DNA of 42,705 bases from Butyrivibrio sp. MB2005 (lineage in GTDB: Bacteria; Bacillota; Clostridia; Lachnospirales; Lachnospiraceae). Shown in pieces: positions 8,669-18,135 of the stretch. The stretch is taken from NCBI RefSeq assembly GCF_000424285.1, contig NZ_AUJP01000015.1, positions 115,190 through 157,894 of the forward strand. Reading direction: 5' to 3'. The notes beneath the pieces were generated by a model. It had not been told where the DNA came from. It ran no database searches and saw nothing but the letters and a program-made list of their open reading frames with translations. Both the position numbers and the translations under genes were made by a program. Within the stretch, counting starts at the first letter, position 1. Every line of letters begins with the position of its first letter.

Positions 8669-10540
8669 TTGAAGAACAGAGGCTTTAACTTTTACTTTGG
8701 GCTGATAGTTGTTTTGTTATTGGCACTTGCTTTTTTGGAGTACGGAAGGGGCAGGATTCAGTCATCAGACACAGCCTACACAAGGGGACAGTTGGTAAAG
8801 GATCTTGAAAACAGCAAGGTCTACAGTGCTGTCATCATACCAAATGAAGAGACACCAACAGGTGTAATTGAGATCATTCTTACGGATCATTCAGAGAAAA
8901 TCCTTTATGCTCCGGATGTTTCTGTAATTGAAGAGATTCTCATAAGCCACGGTATTGATCCGGTTGTACGGGATGTTCCCGGTGAGAATATTCTCATAAG
9001 CAGCATAATACCTATACTTGTCGGATTGTTTGTTATTACCTTCATAATCGTTATGATGAATAATTCCCAGGGTCAGTCATCGGGCAATAACCGGATGATG
9101 AACTTTGGAAAAAGCAGAGCCAGATTATCCACAGGCGAAGACAATAAGATAAAGCTTACTGATGTAGCAGGTCTTGTTGAGGAAAAAGAACAGCTGGCAG
9201 AGATCATTGAGTTCCTTAAGGATGCTGCCAAGTTTACAAGAGTCGGTGCGAGAATTCCAAAGGGTGTACTTTTAGAAGGTGCCCCCGGAACAGGTAAGAC
9301 TCTTCTTGCAAGAGCTGTAGCAGGAGAAGCGGGAGTTCCCTTCTTTAGCATTTCAGGTTCCGACTTCGTTGAGATGTTCGTCGGTGTCGGTGCTTCCAGA
9401 GTAAGAGACCTTTTTGCAGACGCAAAAAAGAATTCACCCTGCATTATTTTCATTGATGAGATAGATGCGGTTGCACGCCGCAGAGGAACAGGTATGGGTG
9501 GTGGCCACGACGAGCGTGAGCAGACACTTAACCAGCTCCTTGTTGAGATGGATGGTTTTGGAGTAAACGAGGGTATCATAGTAATGGCGGCTACAAACCG
9601 TGTAGATATCCTTGATCCCGCAATCCTCCGTCCAGGACGTTTCGACAGAAAGATCACAGTTGCAAGACCTGATGTAAGAGGAAGAGAAGAGATCCTCAAG
9701 GTTCATGCGAGAAATAAGCCTCTTGGCGATGATGTTGATCTTAAGAGCATCGCTCAGACAACAGCAGGCTTTACAGGTGCCGATCTTGAGAACCTCCTGA
9801 ACGAGTCAGCGATCAATGCAGCCATGGATAATCGCAGCTATATCAAGCAGCCCGATATCCAGAAGGCTTTCGTACAGGTTGGAATCGGAACAGAGAAGCA
9901 CAGCCATATTATTTCAGATAAAGAGAAGAAGATTACAGCTTACCACGAAGCAGGACATGCGATTCTTTTCCATGTTCTTCCTGATGTGGGACCTGTATAT
10001 ACAGTATCCGTAATTCCTACAGGAATGGGTGCTGCAGGTTATACAATGCCGCTTCCTGAAAAGGATGAGATGTTCCATACCAAGGGCAAGATGCTCCAGG
10101 AGATTATGGTTTCCCTTGGCGGACGAATCGCAGAAGAGATCATTTTCGGCGATATCACAACAGGCGCATCCAGCGACATCCAGAAGGCTACAAGCGAAGC
10201 CAGGAAGATGGTTACCGTATACGGTATGTCAAAAGCCATCGGTATCATCAACTACAATGAGCAGGAAGAGGACGTATTTATCGGATATGATATCCAGCAT
10301 AATAAGCGTAACTCAGAGCTCATGGCCGGCGAGATCGACAAACAGGTCAAGATTATTATTGATCTTTGCTATGCTAAGGCAAAGGATATCATCAGTTCCT
10401 ACGAGGATGTTCTTCATAGCAGTGCGAAGCTTCTTATAGAAAAAGAAAAAATAGGGCGTGAGGAATTCGAGGCATTATTTGAAGCTCACGCGGCTGTCTC
10501 TTTTAGTGAGGATGTGGCAGCACTTGCTGACCAGATATAA
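8669..10540 (+). CDS. ftsH: ATP-dependent zinc metalloprotease FtsH
   Basis: Membrane-bound AAA+ protease for quality control of membrane and regulatory proteins. Two transmembrane segments are at about residues 9-24 and 107-130, flanking an external domain. Walker A GAPGTGKT is at 204-211, Walker B IIFIDE at 259-264, the second region of homology near 308-327 (RPGRFDRK), and the zinc site HEAGH at 426-430. At 623 residues it is slightly short but complete. The start is TTG at 8669, with AAGGGGAG eight bases upstream; no ATG fits. It closes the tilS-hpt-ftsH block. Confidence 0.97.
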   Translation: MKNRGFNFYFGLIVVLLLALAFLEYGRGRIQSSDTAYTRGQLVKDLENSKVYSAVIIPNEETPTGVIEIILTDHSEKILYAPDVSVIEEILISHGIDPVVRDVPGENILISSIIPILVGLFVITFIIVMMNNSQGQSSGNNRMMNFGKSRARLSTGEDNKIKLTDVAGLVEEKEQLAEIIEFLKDAAKFTRVGARIPKGVLLEGAPGTGKTLLARAVAGEAGVPFFSISGSDFVEMFVGVGASRVRDLFADAKKNSPCIIFIDEIDAVARRRGTGMGGGHDEREQTLNQLLVEMDGFGVNEGIIVMAATNRVDILDPAILRPGRFDRKITVARPDVRGREEILKVHARNKPLGDDVDLKSIAQTTAGFTGADLENLLNESAINAAMDNRSYIKQPDIQKAFVQVGIGTEKHSHIISDKEKKITAYHEAGHAILFHVLPDVGPVYTVSVIPTGMGAAGYTMPLPEKDEMFHTKGKMLQEIMVSLGGRIAEEIIFGDITTGASSDIQKATSEARKMVTVYGMSKAIGIINYNEQEEDVFIGYDIQHNKRNSELMAGEIDKQVKIIIDLCYAKAKDIISSYEDVLHSSAKLLIEKEKIGREEFEALFEAHAAVSFSEDVAALADQI

Positions 10541-10586
10541 GGCTTGTGCAAAATATACAAAAATGCGTCGAGGGTTTTAGTAATTT

Positions 10587-10605
10587 TGTGAAATCGTAGC
10601 ATTTA
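10587..10605 (+). promoter_or_regulatory. Cre-like half-site upstream of the amylase promoter
   Basis: The 12-mer TGTGAAATCGTA (10587-10598) recurs exactly at 29255-29266, upstream of the GH3 gene. TGAAATCG fits the left half of a CcpA/LacI-type catabolite operator (TGnAAnCG); the right half does not fit. It overlaps the predicted -35 box. A shared regulator is inferred, and a chance match is possible. Confidence 0.35.
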
Positions 10606-10630
10606 CCCGTCAGAGGGTTGGTGCTATTAT
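10602..10630 (+). promoter_or_regulatory. Probable promoter between ftsH and the GH13 gene
   Basis: The -35 box TTTACC (10602-10607), a 17-bp spacer, and the -10 box TATTAT (10625-10630) preceded by an extended TG motif. A TATAAT overlaps at 10628. The start would be near 10637, giving a leader of about 120 nt that contains an intrinsic terminator. Confidence 0.6.
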
Positions 10631-10695
10631 AATCACGTAACCCCCAATACATTTAAAGTTTTTTGCTATACCCATAAGAAAGAAATACCTTCTCT

Positions 10696-10728
10696 AAAAC
10701 GGACAGCATCCCTAGCTGTCCGTTTTTA
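10696..10728 (+). terminator. Strong intrinsic terminator between promoter and GH13 gene
   Basis: ACGGACAGC (10699-10707) and GCTGTCCGT (10715-10723) form a perfect 9-bp stem with loop ATCCCTA, flanked by AAAA before and TTTTT after. It lies downstream of the 10602-10630 promoter and 32 bp before the next start codon. It could end ftsH transcripts, define a small RNA of about 90 nt, or attenuate the GH13 gene. Confidence 0.85.
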
Positions 10729-10760
10729 CGTTATACAGATTTATAGATAGGGGAAAGCAG

Positions 10761-12869
10761 ATGATTAGACAGGGCAGATTGTTTCATGACATGACGCTTG
10801 ATTATTTACGACCGATGGAGCCCAAATCCGGCAGCAAGGTTTATCTGTATTTTCGTTGTGGCACAAAAGAAGCAGATAAGATCTTTATTATCTGGGAAAG
10901 TACGGAAGAGACCAGAGAGATCGTAATGAGAAAATATGAGACTGAGGATCAGTTTGATTACTATCAGACATCTGTAAGGATTCCGAAGTCCGGGGGCATA
11001 ATCTATTATTATTTCAGAATAGAATCAGGTGATGAGAGAGTTTATTATGACAGAACGGGTGCGACCTACGACGTGCCTTATGCCAACAGATTCAGACTGA
11101 TACCTGATTTTTCAACTCCTGAATGGGCCAAGGGTGCAGTGATGTACCAGATTTTTGTGGACAGATTCAGGAATGGTGATCCCTCAAATGATGTTCTTAC
11201 AAATGAATATTTTTATGTAAATGGAAAAAGTGTGCATGAAGACAACTGGCGGAAGGATCCTGACCCCAATGGCGCGGATATAAGAACCTTCCATGGCGGA
11301 GATCTTCAGGGCATTATTGATAAACTCGGCTATCTAAAGGGGCTTGGAGTAGAAGTAATCTACTTAAACCCGATATTTGTATCGCCTTCCAATCATAAAT
11401 ATGACACCCAGGATTATGATCATATTGATCCCCACTATGGGAAGATTGTTTTTGATATAGGCGAGCTTTTAACTGACAGTAATGATAATAAAAACGCCAC
11501 CCGTTACATCAACCGTGTGACGAATTTAAGGAACCTGGAAGCCTCTGATGCGCTTTTTGCAAAGCTTGTGGAGGAAGCTCATAAGCTGGGCATAAGAGTT
11601 ATTCTTGATGGCGTATTTAACCACTGCGGTTCCTTTAATAAGTGGATGGATAAAGAAGGCATCTATGAAGGCCGCGAGGGGTATGAAGAAGGTGCATATA
11701 CCTCAAAAGCAAGTCCCTACAGGGATTTCTTTAGATTCAACAGTGACAACTGGCCAAATAACTCGGACTATGAGGGCTGGTGGGGATATAATACTCTGCC
11801 AAAGCTAAATTATGAAGGCAGCAAGAACCTGGAGGATTATATCCTTAGAATAGCTAAAAAGTGGGTTTCTGCGCCATATTATGCTGACGGCTGGAGACTT
11901 GATGTGGCAGCGGACGTGGGACACTCTGAAGAATATAACCACAGCTTTTGGAAAAAATTCAGAGAGACCGTTAAAGAAGCTAATCCAAACGCCCTTATAC
12001 TTGCTGAGCACTATGGCAATGCAATGCCATGGCTCATGGGCGGCGAATGGGACACGGTAATGAATTACGACGGCTTCATGGATCCTGTGACCTATTTCTT
12101 TACGGGAATGGATAAGCACAGTGATGAGTACCATGAGGAGCTTATAGGTAACGTCGAAGCCTTTTGGCAGAACATGCAAAAGGCAGGAATTGAGGCCTTT
12201 TCGGAGAACTCATACTTTACCGCCATGAATGAGCTTTCCAATCACGATCATTCCAGATTTTTGTCAAGAACCAACGGCGTTGTGGGAAGAAGCTCAAGTA
12301 TGGGCTGCAGAGCCGCCGACAATGGAGTAAATAAGGCGGTTATGAGGCAGGCGGTTATGCTTCAGATGACATGGCCGGGAGCGCCTACTATCTATTATGG
12401 GGATGAAGCCGGTGTATGCGGCTTTACGGATCCCGATAACAGAAGGACATATCCCTGGGGACTTGAGGACGTAGAGCTCATAGATTTCCATAAAAAGATG
12501 ATAAATATCCGAAGGAGCAGCACTGAGCTAAGGACCGGCTCCCTTGTAAAGCTGGATGCCGCTGACAACGTTCTTGCCTTTGGCAGATTCAACCGCACCT
12601 GCGCCACCATGGTGGTTATCAACAGAAGCGAATACGAGACAGTGTGCGAGATAGATGTGGAGCCCCTTGGAATCCCAAGTGAAGCAAAGCTCCTTAAGGT
12701 TATGGAAAGTACTTCCAGGGGATTTAGAAGCGATCCGCTTAATTATAATGTTAAGAACGGCAAGCTTGTGAGGGTTTATGGCCCTCTTTCAGCAGTAGTA
12801 CTGCAATATAACAGAATAACTGCGGTTAATGAAGAGGCCTTCTGGTCTACCAACTTCTTCCGCATGTAA
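10761..12869 (+). CDS. GH13 alpha-amylase family glycoside hydrolase
   Basis: Cleaves or rearranges alpha-glucosidic links, probably in maltooligosaccharides, cyclodextrins or pullulan fragments. Residues 1-115 resemble the N-terminal beta-domain (CBM34-like) of neopullulanase and cyclomaltodextrinase enzymes. The catalytic barrel starts at WAKGAVMYQIFVDRF. The catalytic triad is visible: nucleophile D381 in DGWRLDVA, acid/base E416 in ILAEH, and D496 in NHDHSRF. An insertion near 235-260 lengthens the barrel; the total is 702 residues. There is no signal peptide, so action on imported oligosaccharides in the cytoplasm is inferred. The ATG follows GGGGAAAG. The SGNH gene starts 12 bp downstream. 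Confidence 0.9.
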   Translation: MIRQGRLFHDMTLDYLRPMEPKSGSKVYLYFRCGTKEADKIFIIWESTEETREIVMRKYETEDQFDYYQTSVRIPKSGGIIYYYFRIESGDERVYYDRTGATYDVPYANRFRLIPDFSTPEWAKGAVMYQIFVDRFRNGDPSNDVLTNEYFYVNGKSVHEDNWRKDPDPNGADIRTFHGGDLQGIIDKLGYLKGLGVEVIYLNPIFVSPSNHKYDTQDYDHIDPHYGKIVFDIGELLTDSNDNKNATRYINRVTNLRNLEASDALFAKLVEEAHKLGIRVILDGVFNHCGSFNKWMDKEGIYEGREGYEEGAYTSKASPYRDFFRFNSDNWPNNSDYEGWWGYNTLPKLNYEGSKNLEDYILRIAKKWVSAPYYADGWRLDVAADVGHSEEYNHSFWKKFRETVKEANPNALILAEHYGNAMPWLMGGEWDTVMNYDGFMDPVTYFFTGMDKHSDEYHEELIGNVEAFWQNMQKAGIEAFSENSYFTAMNELSNHDHSRFLSRTNGVVGRSSSMGCRAADNGVNKAVMRQAVMLQMTWPGAPTIYYGDEAGVCGFTDPDNRRTYPWGLEDVELIDFHKKMINIRRSSTELRTGSLVKLDAADNVLAFGRFNRTCATMVVINRSEYETVCEIDVEPLGIPSEAKLLKVMESTSRGFRSDPLNYNVKNGKLVRVYGPLSAVVLQYNRITAVNEEAFWSTNFFRM

Positions 12870-12880
12870 GGGTTGTGTGT

Positions 12881-14362
12881 ATGAAGAAAAAAATTGGACT
12901 GTTTATAAAAACAGCGATATTTCTGTGTCTTCTTGGTATATGCCTCTTTGGATGCAGCCTGATTATTCAGAGAAAATCAAGCTATATCAAAAATGAGATG
13001 TATATGCAGGAATCAGAGAAAAACAATATTGATGTTTTCATATTGGGGTCATCCCATGTGATAAACGGAATAAATCCCATACAGCTGTATGAGGATACCG
13101 GTATTACGGCATATAATCTGGGGGGATATGGAAGCGTGCTTTTATCAAGCTACTGGCAGTACCGCCTGGCCCTTGCCTACAATACGCCAAAGCTTGTGAT
13201 TGTAGATGCATATATGCTTGAGAATGATATCAGGTACATAGATGATCCAAATGCCAATGTGAACAGCGAGGAACTTCATCTTAATATAGACAGATTTCCT
13301 CTTAGCAGGACTAAGCTTGCTGCCATGGATGACATGTTTGAGCATCAGGAAAAAAAGTACCCCTTCCTCTTTGATTTCATGGTCTATCACGACAGATGGA
13401 AAGAACTTGAAGCTGATGACTTTAAGAGAGTAACGGGAACAGCAGAGATTAATCATCTTATGGGAGCTGATATCAACTATGAGGTGCTCTCATCAGGACT
13501 TGCCTATACTGATTTTGGCGCCGGTACACTGGAGAATGAGACAGTTGGTACAACTTATCTTAGGAGAATCATAGAAGACTGCCAAAGCAGAGGCATAGAT
13601 GTGGTTGTGGTTACGGTTCCTTTCCTTGCAATGTATGAAAACCAGGCAGCAGCCCATACAGCAGCAAATATCGCTGCAGAATACGGCGTTGCAAACATAA
13701 ATATGCTGGAGATTCCCGGTATTGTGGACTATGATGTGGACTTCATGGATGCGGGACACATGAATATCATGGGTGCCACCAAGGTTACGGATTATCTTGG
13801 CAAATGGTTAAGCGAAAACAAAGACCTTCCGGATCACAGAAATGAAGCCGGTTACGAGAACTGGCAGAAGTTTTCTGAGGAATTTGAGGCGGGTATCCTG
13901 AATAACAGCGAGGGAAATGAGGACCTTTATTCTCAGCTTGTTTATCTCAATCTGACAGCTAAAGATAAGACCTTTGCAATAAGTATTAAGGGCGGTTCCA
14001 AGATATATGCGGATACAGCCCTGCTTAAGCTTTTAAAAGGAATTGGTGCGACGGAGCAGCTGGATATGGCTGCTGAAGGAAAACAGCCATACTTTATGAT
14101 CTATGATCATGGAAATGTCAGCGAGGTTTGCGGCATCGGCGAAATGGCTGATTTTGATACTTCCCAGGGGCACATGCAGTATGAGCCTGCAAGCGATCTC
14201 TACAGAGTATTGTTTATAGGGGATGATACAGAGAATAATGTCCTTTATTCAGATGCTCATCCCTATGTAGATATGCAGCTACTATTTTTTGATGATGGCG
14301 ACATATCATCGCACCAGTACTACACTCTTAACTACCTGGAATATGAGTATGCACAGGAATAA
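12881..14362 (+). CDS. Membrane-anchored SGNH-type hydrolase of a polysaccharide O-acylation pair
   Basis: Probably works with the next-door MBOAT protein to put acyl groups on an extracellular polymer. Residues 5-29 are hydrophobic and form a signal-anchor; LFGC at 22-25 could also be a lipobox. The SGNH fold is supported by ILGSSH (likely nucleophile S58) and DAGH (D290, H293), as in AlgX/AlgJ/DltD-like proteins. After residue 320 there is a further domain of about 170 residues that I do not recognise. The ATG at 12881 is preferred over an in-frame GTG at 12875 because the AGGG site is better spaced. MBOAT follows 24 bp downstream. Confidence 0.75.
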   Translation: MKKKIGLFIKTAIFLCLLGICLFGCSLIIQRKSSYIKNEMYMQESEKNNIDVFILGSSHVINGINPIQLYEDTGITAYNLGGYGSVLLSSYWQYRLALAYNTPKLVIVDAYMLENDIRYIDDPNANVNSEELHLNIDRFPLSRTKLAAMDDMFEHQEKKYPFLFDFMVYHDRWKELEADDFKRVTGTAEINHLMGADINYEVLSSGLAYTDFGAGTLENETVGTTYLRRIIEDCQSRGIDVVVVTVPFLAMYENQAAAHTAANIAAEYGVANINMLEIPGIVDYDVDFMDAGHMNIMGATKVTDYLGKWLSENKDLPDHRNEAGYENWQKFSEEFEAGILNNSEGNEDLYSQLVYLNLTAKDKTFAISIKGGSKIYADTALLKLLKGIGATEQLDMAAEGKQPYFMIYDHGNVSEVCGIGEMADFDTSQGHMQYEPASDLYRVLFIGDDTENNVLYSDAHPYVDMQLLFFDDGDISSHQYYTLNYLEYEYAQE

Positions 14363-14386
14363 TACTTTACAATCCGGAGGATTACA

Positions 14387-15856
14387 ATGCAGTTCGTTTC
14401 ACTTAAGTTTTTATGTTTTCTGTTTGCTGTAATAGCAGTAAACTTCATACTTCCAAAGAAAATAAGATACATCTGGCTTTTGGCAGCAAGCTTTACCTTC
14501 TATTTCATGGCAAGTGATAAGCTTCTTATTCTTCTTGTAGCTGTTACGCTTATTACCTATTTGTCGGGAAGACTTATAGAGAAGTACAAAGGGGAAAAGA
14601 AAGCCAAAACGGTACTTGTCTGTTCCATCGTTTTACTTGTGGGCATTCTTGGATATTTTAAGTACACAGGCTTTTTGCTTGATACCGTAAAGAGTATTCA
14701 GGGACTTTTAAAACTCCCCGAGTCAGAGCTTGTGTTTGATATTCTTCTTCCTGTTGGAATATCCTTCTATCTCTTCCAGGCTATCGGATATCTTGCGGAT
14801 GTTTACATGGGCAGGATAGAAGCAGAGAAAAACTACTTTATGCTTGCTCTTTTCATATCATTCTTCCCGCAGATCACATCGGGACCTATTGAGAGAGCAG
14901 GAAATATGCTTCCCCAGTATAAAGCGCCTGCATCCTTTTCCTATGATGCCATGAGAGATGGACTTCTTCTCATGATGTGGGGATATTTCCAGAAGATGAT
15001 CCTTGCTGACAGACTCTCAGTCCTTGTTAATACTGTTTATGCTTCACCCAAGTCCTTTGGCGGCACCACAGTTTTTCTTGCAACGGTGTTCTATACCTTT
15101 GAGATTTATTGCGACTTTGCGGGTTATTCCAATATCGCGGTAGGATCTGCAAGGATTATGGGAATTAAGCTTATTAACAACTTTGAGCATCCTTACCTTA
15201 CAGGCAGTATCGCAGAGTTTTGGAGAAAATGGCACATATCCCTTTCCACATGGCTTAAGGACTATATCTATATTCCTCTTGGCGGAAACAGAAAGGGCTT
15301 TACCAGGAAGCTCATTAACATCATGATCGTATTTGCAGTCAGTGGACTGTGGCACGGCGCTGCATGGACCTTTGTTGTATGGGGACTTCTTCACGGTCTT
15401 TATCAGGTAATCGGAATCCTTCTTAAGCCTGTAAGAGACAAGGTGGTGGAGATTCTTCACGTAGACAGAGAAGGCTTTTCCCACAGACTCTTTAAGATTG
15501 TTGTGACATTCCTTCTTGTAAATCTTGGATGGGTATTCTTTAGAGCTGACACTTTTGCAAAAGCTATGCTGGTAATAAAGAAATCCTTTAGTCCTACTCC
15601 CTGGGTTCTTGTGGATGGCACCCTCTTTAACCTTGGCCTGTCAGAGCCCGATGTACGACTCTTGTTTATGGGACTTATACTTCTCATAGTAGTTGATATC
15701 TGCAATGCAAAGAACATTGTGGTTCGCGATGTTTTGACAAAGCAGAGCCTGCCCTTAAGATGGCTTGTCTATATCTGCGCTGTGGTTTTCATTGTTACAT
15801 GCGGAATTTGGGGCCCCGGATATGATGCTGCGTCATTTATTTATTCAAGCTTTTAA
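14387..15856 (+). CDS. MBOAT family O-acyltransferase (AlgI/DltB-like)
   Basis: A multi-pass membrane protein that moves acyl, usually acetyl, groups across the membrane for polysaccharide modification. Numerous hydrophobic segments span the 489 residues. The family signature lies around 318-335: SGLWHGAAWTFVVWGLLHG, with H323 at the conserved active-site position. Upstream motifs QITSGPIERA and FWRKWHISLSTWLKDYIYIP match AlgI-type MBOATs. It has a strong CGGAGG site. The pairing with the SGNH gene is the known partner arrangement; the acceptor polymer cannot be told. Transcription probably continues from the GH13 gene. Confidence 0.92.
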   Translation: MQFVSLKFLCFLFAVIAVNFILPKKIRYIWLLAASFTFYFMASDKLLILLVAVTLITYLSGRLIEKYKGEKKAKTVLVCSIVLLVGILGYFKYTGFLLDTVKSIQGLLKLPESELVFDILLPVGISFYLFQAIGYLADVYMGRIEAEKNYFMLALFISFFPQITSGPIERAGNMLPQYKAPASFSYDAMRDGLLLMMWGYFQKMILADRLSVLVNTVYASPKSFGGTTVFLATVFYTFEIYCDFAGYSNIAVGSARIMGIKLINNFEHPYLTGSIAEFWRKWHISLSTWLKDYIYIPLGGNRKGFTRKLINIMIVFAVSGLWHGAAWTFVVWGLLHGLYQVIGILLKPVRDKVVEILHVDREGFSHRLFKIVVTFLLVNLGWVFFRADTFAKAMLVIKKSFSPTPWVLVDGTLFNLGLSEPDVRLLFMGLILLIVVDICNAKNIVVRDVLTKQSLPLRWLVYICAVVFIVTCGIWGPGYDAASFIYSSF

Positions 15857-15914
15857 AAATGGCCTGCAATTTATTAGTCAAATTCATGAAATGTGGCTGA
15901 AATATCAAAAAAGA

Positions 15915-15944
15915 TTGTAATGTTTTTATTAATTGAGCTATAAT
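15915..15944 (+). promoter_or_regulatory. Promoter of fba
   Basis: The -35 box TTGTAA (15915-15920), an 18-bp spacer and a perfect -10 box TATAAT (15939-15944). The fba start codon is about 40 bp after the expected transcription start. This is one of the better promoters in the window and fits a highly expressed glycolytic gene. Confidence 0.65.
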
Positions 15945-15991
15945 ATTTCTAGTTATTTTGTTAACAAATTATACGAAAGGTGGTACAAATT

Positions 15992-16927
15992 ATGCCATTA
16001 GTTACAACGACTGATATGTTTAAAAAAGCATACGATGGTGGATATGCTGTTGGTGCATTCAATATCAACAACATGGAGTTCATTCAGGCTATCACAGAGG
16101 CTTGTGACGAGCTTAAGAGCCCCGTTATCCTTCAGTGCTCAGCAGGAGCTATCAAGTATGCAAAGTTCCCTTACCTTGTAAACATGGTTAAGGCTGCTGC
16201 AGAGTCTACATCTATTCCGATCGCTCTTCACCTTGATCATGGTGCAAACTTTGATATCTGTAAGGAGTGTATCGACAACGGATTCACATCTGTTATGATC
16301 GATGCTTCTTCTCTTCCTTACGAAGAGAACATTGAGCTCTCTAAGAAGGTTGCTGAATATGCACACGAGAAGGGCTGCACAGTAGAGGCTGAGCTTGGTA
16401 CTCTTTCAGGTGTTGAGGATGATGTAAACGTTGCTGATGATGCAGCACAGTACACAAATCCTGATCAGGTTGAGGATTTCATGAAGCGTACAGGCGTTGA
16501 TTCACTGGCTATCGCTATCGGAACAAGCCACGGTGCTTTCAAGTTTAAGCCCGGCCAGGATCCTAAGCTTCGTCTTGATATCCTTGAGGAAGTTGTTAAG
16601 AGACTTCCCGGATTCCCGATCGTTCTTCACGGTTCTTCAGCAGTTCCTCAGAAGTACGTTGGAATCATCAATGCTAACGGCGGCGCTATGAAGGATGCTA
16701 TCGGTATTCCGGATGAGCAGCTTCGTGCAGCAGCCAAGAGTGCAGTCTGCAAGATCAACATCGACTCCGATCTTCGTCTTGGTATGACAGCAGGTATCCG
16801 TCAGCACTTCGCTGAGCATCCTGAGCACTTCGATCCTCGTCAGTATCTTGGCGACGGCCGTGCTTATGTTAAGGAAATCGTTCACGACAAGATCATCAAC
16901 GTTCTTGGTTCAGACGGCAAGGCTTGA
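15992..16927 (+). CDS. fba: Class II fructose-1,6-bisphosphate aldolase
   Basis: Splits fructose-1,6-bisphosphate into DHAP and glyceraldehyde-3-phosphate in glycolysis. Class II features are the LHLDHG motif with metal-binding His (about 81-86), VEAELG with Glu, AIGTSHG near 178-184, and VLHGSS near 209-214. It has 311 residues. The ATG at 15992 follows GAAAGGTGG with good spacing; a start at 15980 would add four residues without a site. It is a single-gene unit, bounded by its own promoter and a strong terminator. Its bias to frequent codons fits high expression. Confidence 0.97.
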   Translation: MPLVTTTDMFKKAYDGGYAVGAFNINNMEFIQAITEACDELKSPVILQCSAGAIKYAKFPYLVNMVKAAAESTSIPIALHLDHGANFDICKECIDNGFTSVMIDASSLPYEENIELSKKVAEYAHEKGCTVEAELGTLSGVEDDVNVADDAAQYTNPDQVEDFMKRTGVDSLAIAIGTSHGAFKFKPGQDPKLRLDILEEVVKRLPGFPIVLHGSSAVPQKYVGIINANGGAMKDAIGIPDEQLRAAAKSAVCKINIDSDLRLGMTAGIRQHFAEHPEHFDPRQYLGDGRAYVKEIVHDKIINVLGSDGKA

Positions 16928-16951
16928 TAAGTACATAAAACGATATTCAGG

Positions 16952-16981
16952 CTGCCACGGAGAAATCCGTGGCAGTTTTTC
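16952..16981 (+). terminator. Strong intrinsic terminator of fba
   Basis: A perfect 10-bp stem CTGCCACGGA / TCCGTGGCAG with a GAAA tetraloop, followed by five T at 16976-16980. Confidence 0.93.
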
Positions 16982-17019
16982 GTTTGTTACCAATAGTTTA
17001 CGATTTCTTTATTTTATTT

Positions 17020-17047
17020 TTTACGGTATCTCGTGTAAAATTATTAT
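17020..17047 (+). promoter_or_regulatory. Probable promoter of greA
   Basis: The -35-like TTTACG (17020-17025), a 16-bp spacer and the -10-like TATTAT (17042-17047) in an AT-rich stretch. The greA start is 28 bp beyond the -10 box, so the leader is very short. Confidence 0.4.
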
Positions 17048-17074
17048 ATATGCGTAGAAGGAAGGTTTGTTTTA

Positions 17075-17578
17075 ATGAATAATCAGCTTACTAGAAAAGA
17101 CATTGAGGACATGGAGGCTGAAATAGAGCATAGAAAGGTCGTTGTCAGAAAAGAGCTTCTTGAAGACGTTAAGGAAGCAAGGGCTCAGGGAGACTTAAGC
17201 GAGAATTTCGAGTACTATGCAGCTAAAAAGGCCAAGAACCAGAATGAATCAAGAATCAGATTCCTCGAGAGAATGATAAAGACAGCAGAGATCATAGATG
17301 ATGAGAGTGCTGAGGATGAGATAGGCCTTAATAAGACAGTAACAGTCAGAATAGAAGAGGATGGCACGGAAGAAGTCTACAAGATCGTTACAACTGTTCG
17401 CGGAGATGCACTAAACGGACTTATCAGTGTGGAATCCCCCCTTGGCAAACAGCTTATGGGACATAAGGTCGGAGATAAGATTAATATCGAGGTCAACAAG
17501 GATTACAGCTATGACCTGACCATTCTTAAGATTGAAAATACAGAACTTACCGATGATGACAAGATAAGAGATTTCTGA
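17075..17578 (+). CDS. greA: Transcription elongation factor GreA/GreB family
   Basis: Rescues backtracked RNA polymerase by stimulating transcript cleavage. Residues 1-75 form the charged antiparallel coiled-coil, including the family motif AQGDLSENFEYYAAKK with the acidic tip (near D46 and E49). The C-terminal FKBP-like domain includes ISVESPLGKQLMGHKVGD. It has 167 residues, normal length. The site GAAGGAAGG lies before the ATG. Three further genes follow on the same strand with small gaps. Confidence 0.93.
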   Translation: MNNQLTRKDIEDMEAEIEHRKVVVRKELLEDVKEARAQGDLSENFEYYAAKKAKNQNESRIRFLERMIKTAEIIDDESAEDEIGLNKTVTVRIEEDGTEEVYKIVTTVRGDALNGLISVESPLGKQLMGHKVGDKINIEVNKDYSYDLTILKIENTELTDDDKIRDF

Positions 17579-17613
17579 TCGGTAATTCAAATAACGGTTC
17601 GGAGGAATGAACT

Positions 17614-18135
17614 ATGGATGAAGATTTACACGTATTTCAACCGGTAGAACTAGATGATATTTTGGAAGGCCCTTTTAAATTCAATGATGATAACTGGGCT
17701 CTTTTGACTGCGCAAAAGGACGATACGGTTAACACGATGACCATATCATGGGGCGGTGTCACCTATATTTGGGGCAGGACCTGTGCTGTTTTGTATGTCA
17801 GAGAGAGCAGCTATACAAGGGAGCTGATTGACAGCAGTAAAAGACTTTCCCTGTCATTTTTGGATCGGGGCGAATTTGCGGGAGTAAGGGATTACCTTGG
17901 TTCTGCTACAGGTCGCACTGAGGATAAGATTGCTGGCTCAGGCTTACATGTAAATTATTTCGAGGACATTCCTTTTATTGATGAAGCAGGAAGTGTCATC
18001 ATCTGCAGAGTTTTGTACAGGCAGAAGATGGTTGAGGACTGCTTCATGAATGGCCGCGTTCTTGCGGACCATTACAGAAATGAAGATTATCACTATACTT
18101 ATATTGCAGAAATCAAGCGAGTTATGATCAGATGA
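17614..18135 (+). CDS. Flavin reductase-like FMN-binding split-barrel protein
   Basis: A 173-residue protein resembling the flavin reductase-like domain family. Signs are the WALLTAQKDDTVNTMTISWGG segment near residues 28-48 and WGRTCAVLYVRESSYTRELI shortly after, typical of NAD(P)H:flavin oxidoreductases that bind FMN in a split barrel. The substrate is unknown; such proteins often act in anaerobic electron transfer. A CGGAGG site precedes the ATG. Its last 4 bp overlap the start of the YdcF-like gene, so the two are translationally coupled. Confidence 0.75.
   Translation: MDEDLHVFQPVELDDILEGPFKFNDDNWALLTAQKDDTVNTMTISWGGVTYIWGRTCAVLYVRESSYTRELIDSSKRLSLSFLDRGEFAGVRDYLGSATGRTEDKIAGSGLHVNYFEDIPFIDEAGSVIICRVLYRQKMVEDCFMNGRVLADHYRNEDYHYTYIAEIKRVMIR

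Noticed and set aside
9073..9699. Long antisense frame inside ftsH
   Set aside because: The + strand carries complete FtsH motifs; the antisense frame has no domain or start site and is a codon-bias shadow.
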